A stretch of DNA of 64,000 nucleotides from the NCBI RefSeq assembly GCF_003344865.1, contig NZ_CP031165.1, positions 4,593,910-4,657,909 of the forward strand, given 5' to 3'. Origin of the DNA: Euzebya pacifica. GTDB taxonomy: Bacteria > Actinomycetota > Nitriliruptoria > Euzebyales > Euzebyaceae. This document shows, piece after piece, positions 9,429 to 18,111 of the stretch; the stretch's first letter is position 1, and each line of letters starts with the position of its first letter. The notes beneath the pieces are model-generated. The model saw only the letters and a list, made by a program, of their open reading frames with translations, was not told the origin of the DNA and did not search any database. A program made the position numbers and the translations under genes.

Positions 9429-11969
9429 CTACTGGGCCTCGAGCGCGCGGAGGACGTCGGTCCTCGCGGCCTTGCGGGCCGGGACGATCGCAGCCAGCAC
9501 CCCGGCCAGCGCAGCCATGACGACCGCCTGGGACAACCTGCCGCCGGGGACGACGAACTGGCTGATCCCGAGGTCCGACAGGGCCTGGACCACCATCCAA
9601 CCGAACAACGAGCCGACGACCAGACCCAGGCCCGCCCCGAGGACGGCGATCAGGACCGACTCCCACCGCACCATGGTGCGGATCTGGGGTCGGGTGGCCC
9701 CGACGGCACGGAGCAGCCCGAGCTCGCGGGTGCGTTCCAGCACCGACAGGCCGAGGGTGTTCACGATGCCGAAGAGGGCGATGATGATCGACAGCCCCAG
9801 CAGCGCCGTGAGGAGCCCGAGCAGCTGGTCGATCTGGTCGGCGATGGACTGCTTGACCTCGTCGAGGTCCTGCAGCTGCACGGTCGGGAACGGCTCGAGC
9901 GCCTGCTCCAGGGCCGGACGGGCATCGGCAACCCCGACCCCGTCGGCCAGCTTCACGTAGATCGACGCGATGCCGTCGCCGGCGAAGTTGGCCGTGTAGG
10001 TGTCCTCACCGATCAGCCAGTCGGCGTCGATGTTGGCACCGTCGAAGATGCCCTCGACGGTCAGCTGCTGGGCACCGGTGGCGGCGAAGGTCACGTCGAG
10101 GGTGTCCCCGAGCGCCAGGCCGGCGGACTCTGCGGTGTCCTCGCTGACGACCAGACCGCCGGCCAGCGCCGCCCAACCACCCTCCACGAAGTCGATGGAC
10201 AGGACCTGGTCGATCGTGTCCGGATCGACACCGCCGAGGAACTTCACGCCGTCGTCGTACAGGAACTCACCGAACCGCAGCGGGGTGGCCACGGCGACCT
10301 CGTCGAGGGCGCCGAGGGTGTCCACGGTGTCGGTGGGCACCGCCGAGCTGCCAGGGGCGCCCTGGCTGCTCGGGTTGACCTGGTACTCCGCGAGGAAGGC
10401 CTGGTCGATCCCGACGATCGCGGACTCCTGGATGGACGCACCCATGATCATGGTGAAGCTGACCAGCGCCAGGCCGATCATCAGCGCAGAGGCCGTGGCG
10501 GCCGTCCGTCGGGGGGAACGCAGCGCGTTCTCCTTCGCGAGCTGGCCGGGAACCCCGCGGGAGGCCGCGATGGGCGTGCCGAGCAGGGCGACGATGGGCG
10601 TGGTGACAAGCGGGGACAGCAACGCTGCGCCGATGAGCGTGACGACCGCACCGGCACCGACGGCGGCGATGCCCGCCCCCGAGAAGAGACCGAGCGCCAG
10701 GATCCCGACGCCGACGGCGAACACGAGGCCACCGAAGACGTAGCGGATGATGCCGTCCCGACGCAGGGGAGGCGCCGCGACGGCCTGCAGCGCCGCGATC
10801 GGTGGCACGCGGGTGGACCGCACGGCCGGGGCAAGTGCGGCGACCATGGTCACCCCGACGCCGACGACGAAGGACACGACGATCGTGCGCAGCGCGAAGA
10901 CCGTGTCGCCCTGCGGCAGGTCGATGCCGAAGGCACCCAGCGCACCCTGCAACGCCTGGGCGACGCCGAGGCCGAGCACCAGTCCGACGACGGATCCCAG
11001 CAGCCCGACCGCCAGGGCCTCCAGCAGGACCGACAGGACGACCTGGCGACGGCTGGCGCCGACGGCACGCAGCAGGGCCAGCTCGCGGGTTCGCTGGGCC
11101 ACGATGATGGTGAAGGTATTGGCGATCAGGAACGCGCCGACGAACAGCGACACGCCGGCGAAGACCAGCAGCGCCGTGGTGAAGAAGCCGAGGCCCTCGT
11201 TGATCTCGGCGGTGACGGACTGCGCCAGCTCGTCGCCGGTCAGGACCTCCAGGCCGTCACCGAGCGCCGCTCGGACGTCCACGACCAGCTGGTCGACGTC
11301 GACACCGTCCTCGGCGGCGGCGTAGATCTCGGTGTACCCGTCCGCGCCGTACAGCTCCAGCGCCCGGCCCGGCTCGAACATGGTGAGGGTGGCGCCGCCG
11401 AGGTTGTCGACCTCGCCGAAGCCGATGATGCCGGCGACGGTGTAGTCCTCGACGGGGCCGTCGACGACGATCCGGACGGTGTCGCCCACGGCCAGCTCCT
11501 GCGCCTCGGCGGTGGCCGCGTCGATGGCAACCTCGTCGGGGGCGGTGGGGAACGCACCGTCGCGCAGGGTGGCGTTGGTCAGCTCCTCGTCGGCGGGTGC
11601 GTTGATGCCGATGGTGGGCGGACCCTGGCCACCGACGGGGTTGCCCTCGTCGTCGATGATGACCGCGAAGCCGCCGACCTCGCCCGACACGGCCCGGACC
11701 CCGTCGACCGCGGCGAGCGCGTCGAGGGCTTCCGGCGGGACGGGCGGCCGGTCGGTCTCGGCCAGGGCGCTGGTGAACTCGGCCTCACCGCGGACGGCGA
11801 CGTCGATGCCGTCGGTGGTGGAGGAGAACAGGTCGTCGAACGCGGCACGCATGGTGTCGGTGAGGACGTAGGTGCCGGCGATGAACGCGACACCGAGGAC
11901 GATGGACAGGGTGGTCGACAGCAGCCGCATCTTGTGCGCCAGGATCGACTTCCAGACAGTGCGAAGCAT
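9429..11969 (-). CDS. FtsX/MacB-like ABC permease, two FtsX domains
   Basis: Product of 846 residues. Start ATG 11969 has GGAGGA about 5 bases upstream and gives MLRTVWKSILAHKMRLLSTT, the standard start of this class. There is an N-terminal membrane segment (VLGVAFIAGTYVLTDTM), a large extracellular domain, three helices with LALLRAVGASRRQV, a mid segment (LAKENALRSPRRTAATASAL), a second extracellular domain, and C-terminal helices with RELGLLRAVGATRPQI. These permeases do not transport classical solutes. They couple ATP hydrolysis to mechanical work on lipoproteins, antibiotics or cell-wall hydrolases. The adjacent ATPase gene at 12008 is the obvious partner, 38 bp upstream and co-transcribed. 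Confidence 0.92.
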   Translation of the reverse strand: MLRTVWKSILAHKMRLLSTTLSIVLGVAFIAGTYVLTDTMRAAFDDLFSSTTDGIDVAVRGEAEFTSALAETDRPPVPPEALDALAAVDGVRAVSGEVGGFAVIIDDEGNPVGGQGPPTIGINAPADEELTNATLRDGAFPTAPDEVAIDAATAEAQELAVGDTVRIVVDGPVEDYTVAGIIGFGEVDNLGGATLTMFEPGRALELYGADGYTEIYAAAEDGVDVDQLVVDVRAALGDGLEVLTGDELAQSVTAEINEGLGFFTTALLVFAGVSLFVGAFLIANTFTIIVAQRTRELALLRAVGASRRQVVLSVLLEALAVGLLGSVVGLVLGLGVAQALQGALGAFGIDLPQGDTVFALRTIVVSFVVGVGVTMVAALAPAVRSTRVPPIAALQAVAAPPLRRDGIIRYVFGGLVFAVGVGILALGLFSGAGIAAVGAGAVVTLIGAALLSPLVTTPIVALLGTPIAASRGVPGQLAKENALRSPRRTAATASALMIGLALVSFTMIMGASIQESAIVGIDQAFLAEYQVNPSSQGAPGSSAVPTDTVDTLGALDEVAVATPLRFGEFLYDDGVKFLGGVDPDTIDQVLSIDFVEGGWAALAGGLVVSEDTAESAGLALGDTLDVTFAATGAQQLTVEGIFDGANIDADWLIGEDTYTANFAGDGIASIYVKLADGVGVADARPALEQALEPFPTVQLQDLDEVKQSIADQIDQLLGLLTALLGLSIIIALFGIVNTLGLSVLERTRELGLLRAVGATRPQIRTMVRWESVLIAVLGAGLGLVVGSLFGWMVVQALSDLGISQFVVPGGRLSQAVVMAALAGVLAAIVPARKAARTDVLRALEAQ

Positions 11970-12007
11970 GGGGTTCCTCCGGGGAACGTGGGGACGAGGG
12001 CGGGCGG

Positions 12008-12778
12008 TTAGCCCAGCGCCTTCATCCGGTCCAGCACGGTGTCGGCGGTGGGAGCGCGCAGCTCGTCGACGACGCGGCCGTCGGCCAGGAACACGACACG
12101 GTCGGCGTAGCCGGCGGCGACGGGGTCGTGGGTGACCATGACGATGGTCTGGGAGTGGTCGTCCACGGAGCGACGCAGGAAACCGAGCACCTCCGAGCCG
12201 CTGGCGGAGTCCAGGTTGCCGGTGGGTTCGTCGGCGAAGACGATGTCGGGACGGCCGACCAGCGCACGGGCCACCGCCACGCGCTGCTGCTGACCGCCGG
12301 ACAGCTCGGCAGGACGGTGGGTCAGCCGGTCCCCCAGGCCCACGGTGGTCACGACCCGGTCGAACCATTCCTGGTCGGGGGCACGACCGGCAAGGCGCAG
12401 CGGCAGCTCCATGTTCTCCTTCGCGTTCAGCTGCGGCAGCAGGTTGAACGCCTGGAAGACGAAGCCGATCCGGTCGCGGCGAAGGAGGGTCAGCTGCTTG
12501 TCGTTGAGGCTGGTGACGTCGGTGTCGCCGAGGAAGACCTGGCCGGCGGTGGGTCGGTCGAGCGCCGCGAGGCAGTGCATCAGCGTCGACTTGCCCGAGC
12601 CCGACGGGCCCATGACGGCGGTGAACTCACCGACGGGGAAGTCCACCGACACGCCGTCGAGGGCACGAACGGCGGTGGACCCGGTGCCGTAGACCTTCTC
12701 CAACCCCACGGCCCGGGCGGCGAAGGGGCGGGTGACCGGCGGGGTCGAGGAGGACGTGGAGGTGCTGGCGGGGTTCAT
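12008..12778 (-). CDS. ABC transporter ATP-binding protein (LolD/MacB type)
   Basis: The 256-residue product has a low-complexity Ser/Thr/Pro N-terminus of about 18 residues, then a compact ATPase domain: Walker A GPSGSGKSTLM, Q-loop FVFQAFNLLPQLNAKEN, signature LSGGQQQRVAVARAL, Walker B IVFADEPTGNLDS and H-loop VMVTHDPVAAGYADRVV. The phrase EPTGNLDS is typical of the MacB/LolD/FtsE subgroup that pairs with FtsX-like permeases, and the permease gene follows immediately. The pair may export or remodel envelope components. The NarL-type system downstream at 12929-14790 could respond to the same stress, as is common for such transporters. Confidence 0.93.
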   Translation of the reverse strand: MNPASTSTSSSTPPVTRPFAARAVGLEKVYGTGSTAVRALDGVSVDFPVGEFTAVMGPSGSGKSTLMHCLAALDRPTAGQVFLGDTDVTSLNDKQLTLLRRDRIGFVFQAFNLLPQLNAKENMELPLRLAGRAPDQEWFDRVVTTVGLGDRLTHRPAELSGGQQQRVAVARALVGRPDIVFADEPTGNLDSASGSEVLGFLRRSVDDHSQTIVMVTHDPVAAGYADRVVFLADGRVVDELRAPTADTVLDRMKALG

Positions 12779-12928
12779 CGGGTGGTCCTTGGTCGAACGG
12801 CGGGTGCCACGTCGAGGATGAAGTCTCCCGTGGCGTCAGGGTCAAGCTATTCGTGCAACCAAGGGGCGTCGTCCTGCTGCGCCCTGATCCTCGTGTCATC
12901 CGGAAGGAGGACCCGACAGGGTTTCCCC

Positions 12929-13588
12929 CTAGTCACCCGGCACGACAAGGCGGTGCTCGTAGGCGTAGACGACCGCCTGGACCCGGTCGCGCAGGCCGAG
13001 CTTGGAGAGGACCCGGCCGACGTGGGTCTTGACGGTGGTGTCGGAGACGACCAGCTGTCCGGCGATCTCGGCGTTGGACAGGCCGCGGGCCATCAGCTGC
13101 AGCACCTCCTGCTCACGCGTGGTCAGCCGGGTGGCGTCGCCGGCGGGTTCGGCCACGCGCGGCCGTTGGGCGAACTCGGTGATCAGCCGCTTCGTCACCG
13201 CCGGCGCGATCAGGGCGTCTCCGGCGGCGCAGACACGGATGGCGTGGACCAGGTCCTCGGGCGGGGCGTCCTTCAGCAGGAAGCCGCAGGCCCCCGCCCG
13301 CAACGCCCCGTAGACGTACTCGTCGAGGTCGAAGGTGGTCAGGACCAGCACGTTGACCGGGGTGGTGACGTCGGGGCCGGCCAGCCGTCGGGTCGCCTCG
13401 ACCCCGTCCATCCGCGGCATCCGCACGTCCATCAGCACGACGTCGGGTCGCAGTCGGCGGGCCTGCTCGACCGCCTCGACCCCGTCGCCGGCCTCGCCGA
13501 CCACCTCCACGTCGTCCTCGGCGTCCAGGATCATCCGGAAACCGGCTCGCATCAGGGCCTGGTCGTCGACCAGCAGCACGCGGATCAC
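12929..13588 (-). CDS. NarL/LuxR-family response regulator
   Basis: The 219 residues begin with a receiver domain: acidic pocket VLLVDDQ, phospho-acceptor Asp in VVLMDVRMPRMDG, the conserved Thr in VLVLTTF and Lys in GFLLKDAPPED. A C-terminal LuxR-type HTH follows, with LTTREQEVLQLMARGLSNAE and DTTVKTHVGRVLSKLGLRDR. Phosphorylation would allow dimeric DNA binding and transcription control. The GTG start overlaps the stop of the kinase gene by 4 bp (GTGA), so the two are translated together. Neighbouring ABC genes at 9429-12778 lie on the same strand and are candidate targets. Confidence 0.95.
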   Translation of the reverse strand: MIRVLLVDDQALMRAGFRMILDAEDDVEVVGEAGDGVEAVEQARRLRPDVVLMDVRMPRMDGVEATRRLAGPDVTTPVNVLVLTTFDLDEYVYGALRAGACGFLLKDAPPEDLVHAIRVCAAGDALIAPAVTKRLITEFAQRPRVAEPAGDATRLTTREQEVLQLMARGLSNAEIAGQLVVSDTTVKTHVGRVLSKLGLRDRVQAVVYAYEHRLVVPGD

Positions 13589-14790
13589 GCGGCATCCTCT
13601 CGTTCGTCGTCCCCCGATGGCTCCAGCGGAAGGGTTGCCGCGACCCGGAAGCCGCCGCCGGGGCGGGGGCCTGCTTCCAGTGTGCCGCCGACGAGGCCAG
13701 CGCGTTCTCGCATGCCGACCAAGCCGTAGCCGCCGCCGACCGTGTCGAGCTGGCGGGCGACACCCCCGTCGTCGAGGACCTCCACCTCCACTCGGGCGTC
13801 GAGCAGCCGCACGTCCACGATGACCCGTTGCGGGTCGGCGTGCTTGAGCACGTTGGTCAGCGCCTCCTGCACGATGCGGTAGGCAGACAGCCCCACAGGG
13901 CCGTCCAGCGACGTCCGGTCGGGCATGCGGAGGTCGACGGGCACGCCCGCATCCACGAACTCGGCCACGAGGTCGGGGATGTCGACCAGGGTCGGCTGCG
14001 GCGCGGTGGGAACCCGGTCGTCCTCGCGGCGGAGCAGGCCGAGCATCCGACGCAGGTCGGCAAGCGACTGTCGGCCGGTCTCGGCGATCACCCCCAGCGC
14101 ATCCTCCGCCGCCTCGGGACGGGTGCGGACCAGCCGCTGTGCCCCCGTCGCCTGCACGACCATGACGCTGGTGGAGTGGGCGAGGACGTCGTGCATCTCG
14201 CGGGCGATCCGAGCGCGCTCGGTACGGATGGCGAGACGGGCCCGCTCCTCGCGTTCGAGGCCCAGCTCGTGGGCGCGGAGGGCCAGCTCGTGGGCCTGCT
14301 CGCGGTGGGACCGGATGATCCGGCCGAGCACCGCCACACCCAGGACGATGAGGGTGTTGCTGTACAGCACGTAGAGCTGACCGGTCGACAGGACCAGCGA
14401 GGTCGTCACGGTCAGGAAGATGGCCGTGGTCACGACCGTGTCGGTCAGGGTCGACCAGGCCGCCACGGTGTAGAGCGCGACGATGGGGGCCAGCGGCTGG
14501 ACCGGGATGCCCACCGCCCCCGCCGCCCCCGCACCGAACCCGGTCAGCAGCATCGTCAGGCCGGGGTTGGACCGACGGAAGACCAACGGCAGGGCGACGA
14601 GCACGACGACGACGGCGGCCACCGGCGTGCTGACCTCACCGAAGGGGCCGTCGGTCCGTTCGCTCAGCAGCACCGCGGCCAGGTCGGCCTCGCTGACGAC
14701 GATGGCCAGCACGAGGTCCTGCAGCCACGGCGGTGTCCGGCGTGCCCGGGCCGTCCACCGGGCCGCGCGTTCGCGCATGGGGACCGACAT
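13585..14790 (-). CDS. Two-component sensor histidine kinase (HisKA_3 type)
   Basis: The 401-residue product starts at ATG 14790 (MSVPMRERAARW); a second ATG 12 bases on is possible. Several membrane helices fill residues 20-140 with short loops, so it probably senses within or close to the membrane. The dimerisation helix has RARIAREMHDVLAHSTSVMV with the phospho-acceptor His, as in NarX/DesK-type kinases. The catalytic domain has the N-box YRIVQEALTNVLKHA and G-box GGYGLVGMRERAGLVGG. It is immediately followed by its response regulator with a 4-bp overlap. It is divergent from the carotenoid operon. Confidence 0.93.
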   Translation of the reverse strand: MSVPMRERAARWTARARRTPPWLQDLVLAIVVSEADLAAVLLSERTDGPFGEVSTPVAAVVVVLVALPLVFRRSNPGLTMLLTGFGAGAAGAVGIPVQPLAPIVALYTVAAWSTLTDTVVTTAIFLTVTTSLVLSTGQLYVLYSNTLIVLGVAVLGRIIRSHREQAHELALRAHELGLEREERARLAIRTERARIAREMHDVLAHSTSVMVVQATGAQRLVRTRPEAAEDALGVIAETGRQSLADLRRMLGLLRREDDRVPTAPQPTLVDIPDLVAEFVDAGVPVDLRMPDRTSLDGPVGLSAYRIVQEALTNVLKHADPQRVIVDVRLLDARVEVEVLDDGGVARQLDTVGGGYGLVGMRERAGLVGGTLEAGPRPGGGFRVAATLPLEPSGDDEREDAA

Positions 14791-14928
14791 CGCCGTCACG
14801 CTACGACAGCGCCGTGGCCGCTGTCGTCCTCCCCCGTCAGGACCAACGAGTCCTCCTGCAGGACGACACCGGACACACGTCGGCCGCCCCGAGGGGCCAT
14901 TCCGGCACACATGGGTAGATTGCCGAAC

Positions 14929-15708
14929 GTGAGTCATGTGGTCCTGCACGTGTGGCGGGTGCCGGCGCCCGCCGTGCCCCTCGCCCTGTTCCGCATGGGC
15001 ATCGATCGTGCGCGGCTGGCCGGCACGCCCGGTCTGCGGTTCCGCAAGCTGCTGGGGACCGGCCACGGGCGCAGCTTCTCCGCCGCCGACGCCGACCTGC
15101 GCACGTGGGCCCTGCTGACGGTGTGGGACGACCTCGAGGCCTCGCTGGCCTTCGAGGCCCGCCCGACCCCGCGGGGCTGGCGCCGCATCGCGGAAGAGGA
15201 GTGGCGCGGTGACCTGACACCGCTGCGCAGCCACGGCCGATGGAGCGGCGAGGAGCCGTTCGAGGCCGACCGCGCGCTTGCCGCCGGCTGGACCGGCCCC
15301 GTCGCCGCGATCACCCGTGCCCGCATCCGCCCGTCGCAGTGGCGCACCTTCTGGTCAGCGGTGCCGCCGGTCGTCGCCGACCTCGATGCCCACGACGGCC
15401 CGTCGGTCAGGCTCGGCATCGGCGAGGCCCCCGTCGGCGTCCAGGGCACCTTCACCGTGTGGGCCTCCACGGCCGCCATGACGGACTTCGCCTACCGTCG
15501 AGACGCGCACCGCGCCGCCATCGACGACACCGAACGGCTGGGCTGGTACGCCGAGGAGCTGTTCGCCCGCCTCGCCCTCACCGACGAGCGGGGCACCCTC
15601 TTCGGTGTCGACCGCACCGCCCGGCAGTCCGCCGAGGCGTCGCCGACGAACGGACCTGTGATGCCCTGCTCCCCGACCCCGCCCCCGAACGGACCCGACG
15701 ATGCGTGA
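14929..15708 (+). CDS. Spheroidene monooxygenase-like protein (CrtA family)
   Basis: The product is about 259 residues from GTG 14929, or six more from ATG 14911. TAGATT at 14916-14921 lies 7 bases before the GTG, so a leaderless message starting at that GTG is plausible. The segment RARLAGTPGLRFRKLLGTGH, then SFSAADADLRTWALLTVWDD, matches the CrtA pattern in which a Gly-rich loop precedes an aromatic-rich strand. CrtA enzymes insert oxygen at C-2 of acyclic carotenoid ends using a haem/ferredoxin system. The gene opens a five-gene operon with carotenoid genes, overlapping the next one by 8 bp, which supports the call. Substrate unknown. Confidence 0.75.
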   Translation: MSHVVLHVWRVPAPAVPLALFRMGIDRARLAGTPGLRFRKLLGTGHGRSFSAADADLRTWALLTVWDDLEASLAFEARPTPRGWRRIAEEEWRGDLTPLRSHGRWSGEEPFEADRALAAGWTGPVAAITRARIRPSQWRTFWSAVPPVVADLDAHDGPSVRLGIGEAPVGVQGTFTVWASTAAMTDFAYRRDAHRAAIDDTERLGWYAEELFARLALTDERGTLFGVDRTARQSAEASPTNGPVMPCSPTPPPNGPDDA

Positions 15709-17323
15709 CGTGGTCGTGGTCGGTGCCGGCCACAACGCCCTGGTCGCCGCCTGCTACCTGGCCCGAGAGGGGCTGGACGTGGAGGTCGTCGAACGACGTG
15801 ATGTCGTCGGCGGTGCCGTGTCGACGGTCGACCGGTTCGACGGCTACCGCATGGACGTCGGTTCGTCGGCGCACATCATGGTGCGCCACACCGGCATCAT
15901 CGAGGACCTCGAGCTGGGCGACTGTGGCCTGTCCTACATCGACATGGACCCGTGGGGGTTCGCCCCCGTCGCCGAGGACCCGTCGGGGCAGGGGCCGCCG
16001 GTCGACGCGCTGGCGTTCCACATCGACCTGGACGACACGTGCCAGTCCATCGCCCGCATCTGTGGCGAACGCGACGCCGAGGCCTACGCCGCGTTCGCCG
16101 CCGACTGGGGCGAACGCAACACCCGCATCTTCGAGCTGTTCCAGGACGCCCCGACGATGACCAACGTCGGCCGCCACATGATGGGGGTCGGCCGCGCCAC
16201 GGGGCTGGACGGGCTGGAGCTGTCCCGGCAGTTCCTGACCTCCGGCGATGCCCTGCTGGACGCCCACTTCACCGACGAGCGGCTGAAGACCGCCCTGGCC
16301 TGGCTGGGCGGCCAGTCGGGGCCGCCCACCCACGAACCGGCCACCGCCGACCTCGTCGGGTGGAACATGGTCATGCACCGCCTGGCGCCGGGGCGAGCGG
16401 TCGGCGGGTCGGGCTCGTTGTCGGTTGCCCTTGCCGAACGGTTCAGCCGGTTGGGCGGCACGATCCGCCTGGGCGACGGCGCCGGACGGATCGTCGTCCG
16501 TGACGGGAGGGCCCGGGGGGTCATCACCGAGTCCGGCGAGCGCATCGCTGCCCGCACCGTCGTGGCCGGCTGCCACGTGCTGACCACCATCGGCCTGGTC
16601 GGCGACGACGAGCTGCCCGACGGGTTCGGCGCGCGGGCACGGTCGACCATCCGCACCGGCAACGGCATCGGCATGGTCGTGCGCTTGGGCACCAACGCGC
16701 TGCCGTCCTATCCCGGCTCGCTCGGCGGCGCGGAACACCACGCCCTGCAGCTGCTGGCCCCCACCCGCACGTTCCTGCGTCGGGCCCACGGCGACTACGT
16801 CTCCGGCCGGCCCCCCGAACGTCCGGCCGCGCTGGCCATGGCGTTCAGCGCCATCGACCCGACCATCGCCCCGCCGGGCAAGCACAACGTCACGGTCTGG
16901 GGCCAGTGGCACCCCTTCGAGCTGGCCGACGGCGGCAGCTGGGACGACATCAAGGAGCGGGAGGGGCAGAAGCTGATCGACGCCGTCGACGCGATGGCAC
17001 CCGGATTCGCCAACAGCGTCGAGCACGCCTACGTGCAGACGCCCCTGGACCTGTCCCGCGAGCTGAACCTGGTCAACGGGCAGGTCATGCACGTGGAGAT
17101 GTCGTTGGACCAGATGTTCTCCTGGCGGCCCCTCCCCGAGCTGTCGGGCTACCGGATGCCTGCCGACGGGCTGTACCTGACCGGGGCGTCGACCCACCCC
17201 GGAGGCGGCGTGTTCGGCGCCAGCGGCCGAACGGCAGCCGGTGTGGTGCTGGGCGACCTCGCCAAGGCGCAACGACCGTGGAACCGGTTGCGTGCTGCCG
17301 TTCGGGCACGGACCGAACCATGA
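15701..17323 (+). CDS. FAD-dependent carotenoid oxidoreductase, CrtO/PYROXD2-like
   Basis: Product of 540 residues. An N-terminal Rossmann fold MRDVVVVGAGHNALVAACYL binds FAD, followed by VEVVERRDVVGGAVSTV and GSSAHIM. The C-terminal FAD/substrate end YLTGASTHPGGGVFGASGRT is the carotenoid desaturase/ketolase signature. The overall form, with a long middle domain, is closer to CrtO-type beta-carotene or gamma-carotene 4-ketolases and PYROXD2 proteins than to CrtI. A ketolase role in the operon is likely but a desaturase role is possible. It overlaps the previous gene by 8 bp and the next by 4 bp (ATGA). Confidence 0.82.
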   Translation: MRDVVVVGAGHNALVAACYLAREGLDVEVVERRDVVGGAVSTVDRFDGYRMDVGSSAHIMVRHTGIIEDLELGDCGLSYIDMDPWGFAPVAEDPSGQGPPVDALAFHIDLDDTCQSIARICGERDAEAYAAFAADWGERNTRIFELFQDAPTMTNVGRHMMGVGRATGLDGLELSRQFLTSGDALLDAHFTDERLKTALAWLGGQSGPPTHEPATADLVGWNMVMHRLAPGRAVGGSGSLSVALAERFSRLGGTIRLGDGAGRIVVRDGRARGVITESGERIAARTVVAGCHVLTTIGLVGDDELPDGFGARARSTIRTGNGIGMVVRLGTNALPSYPGSLGGAEHHALQLLAPTRTFLRRAHGDYVSGRPPERPAALAMAFSAIDPTIAPPGKHNVTVWGQWHPFELADGGSWDDIKEREGQKLIDAVDAMAPGFANSVEHAYVQTPLDLSRELNLVNGQVMHVEMSLDQMFSWRPLPELSGYRMPADGLYLTGASTHPGGGVFGASGRTAAGVVLGDLAKAQRPWNRLRAAVRARTEP

Positions 17324-18111
17324 CGGTGCTGGACGGGCTCCGACGCCATCCGCTGCCGGCGGCGCTGGCTGCGGCTGCGGTCCTGGCGCAGATCCTCTAC
17401 CCCTTGGTGGAGGGGGCGGCACGCGACCGGCTGACCGTCGTCACCGTCCTGGTGTTCTCCGCCGCCTCGTTGTCGCATGCGGTCGTTGCCCGCGGTTGGC
17501 GGACAGCCCTGCGGATGGCCGCGGTGTTCGTCGGCGGGGGCCTGCTCGTCGAGGTGGTCGGCGTGGCCACCGGGCTGCCGTTCGGCGAGTACGCCTACAG
17601 CGACCGGCTCGGCTGGCAGATCGCCGAGGTGCCGGCCGTGATCCCGCTGGCATGGCTGATGCTCGGCTACCCGGCCATGGTCGTCGCACGGCGGGTCACG
17701 AACCGACCGGGTCCGGGCATCCTCCTCGGCGGGGTCGCCCTGGCGTCGTGGGACCTCTTCCTTGATCCCCAGATGGTCGCAGAGGGGTACTGGACGTGGT
17801 TCGGCGACGGCCCGCACCTGATCGATGGTGTGCCGCTGACCAACTACGCGGCGTGGCTGGTCATCGCGCTGGTCATGGCGGCGCTGGCCTGGAGCGCCAC
17901 GGGCTCTTGGGACGAGCGCGACGACACCGTGCCCCTCGGCTTGTACCTGTGGACCTGGGCCGGCAGCACCCTGGCACATGCCGCCTTCTTCGGCCTGCCT
18001 GTCTCCGCCCTCTACGGTGGTGTCGGTATGGGAGCAGTCGTCGCTGTCCTGTGGTGGTCGCAACGCGACCACGCCGGGGTCGCGGCCGAAATGGAGCGAG
18101 TCGGATCGTGA
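17320..18111 (+). CDS. cruF: Carotenoid 1',2'-hydratase, CruF family
   Basis: The 263-residue membrane protein begins at ATG 17320 inside the stop of the preceding gene. It has about seven hydrophobic segments and the motifs GVATGLPFGEYAYSDRLGWQ, PLAWLMLGYP, ASWDLFLDPQMVAEGYWTW and LTNYAAWLV, which are typical of CruF/DUF422 proteins. These hydrate the psi end of carotenoids (1',2'-hydratase in Deinococcus and cyanobacteria; the bacterioruberin hydratase is related). With the downstream glycosyltransferase it would make a hydroxylated, possibly glycosylated, end group. Confidence 0.88.
   Translation: MTVLDGLRRHPLPAALAAAAVLAQILYPLVEGAARDRLTVVTVLVFSAASLSHAVVARGWRTALRMAAVFVGGGLLVEVVGVATGLPFGEYAYSDRLGWQIAEVPAVIPLAWLMLGYPAMVVARRVTNRPGPGILLGGVALASWDLFLDPQMVAEGYWTWFGDGPHLIDGVPLTNYAAWLVIALVMAALAWSATGSWDERDDTVPLGLYLWTWAGSTLAHAAFFGLPVSALYGGVGMGAVVAVLWWSQRDHAGVAAEMERVGS

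Noticed and set aside
8493-12011. Open frame of 1,172 codons on the plus strand opposite the crotonase and FtsX genes
   Set aside because: It lies antisense to well-supported genes, is rich in Gly/Arg/Asp/Gln as expected from GC-skewed codon positions, and shows no domain. The same applies to other long frames opposite real genes (for example 2732-4969, 31412-33364, 41031-43925, 60906-62969).
11970-12368. N-terminal extension of the FtsX permease overlapping the ABC ATPase gene
   Set aside because: It overlaps the end of the ATPase gene in another frame, and GGAGGA precedes ATG 11969.
13828-14910. N-terminal extension of the CrtA-like protein
   Set aside because: The frame runs antisense to the histidine kinase gene; the recognisable domain starts at about 14911-14929.
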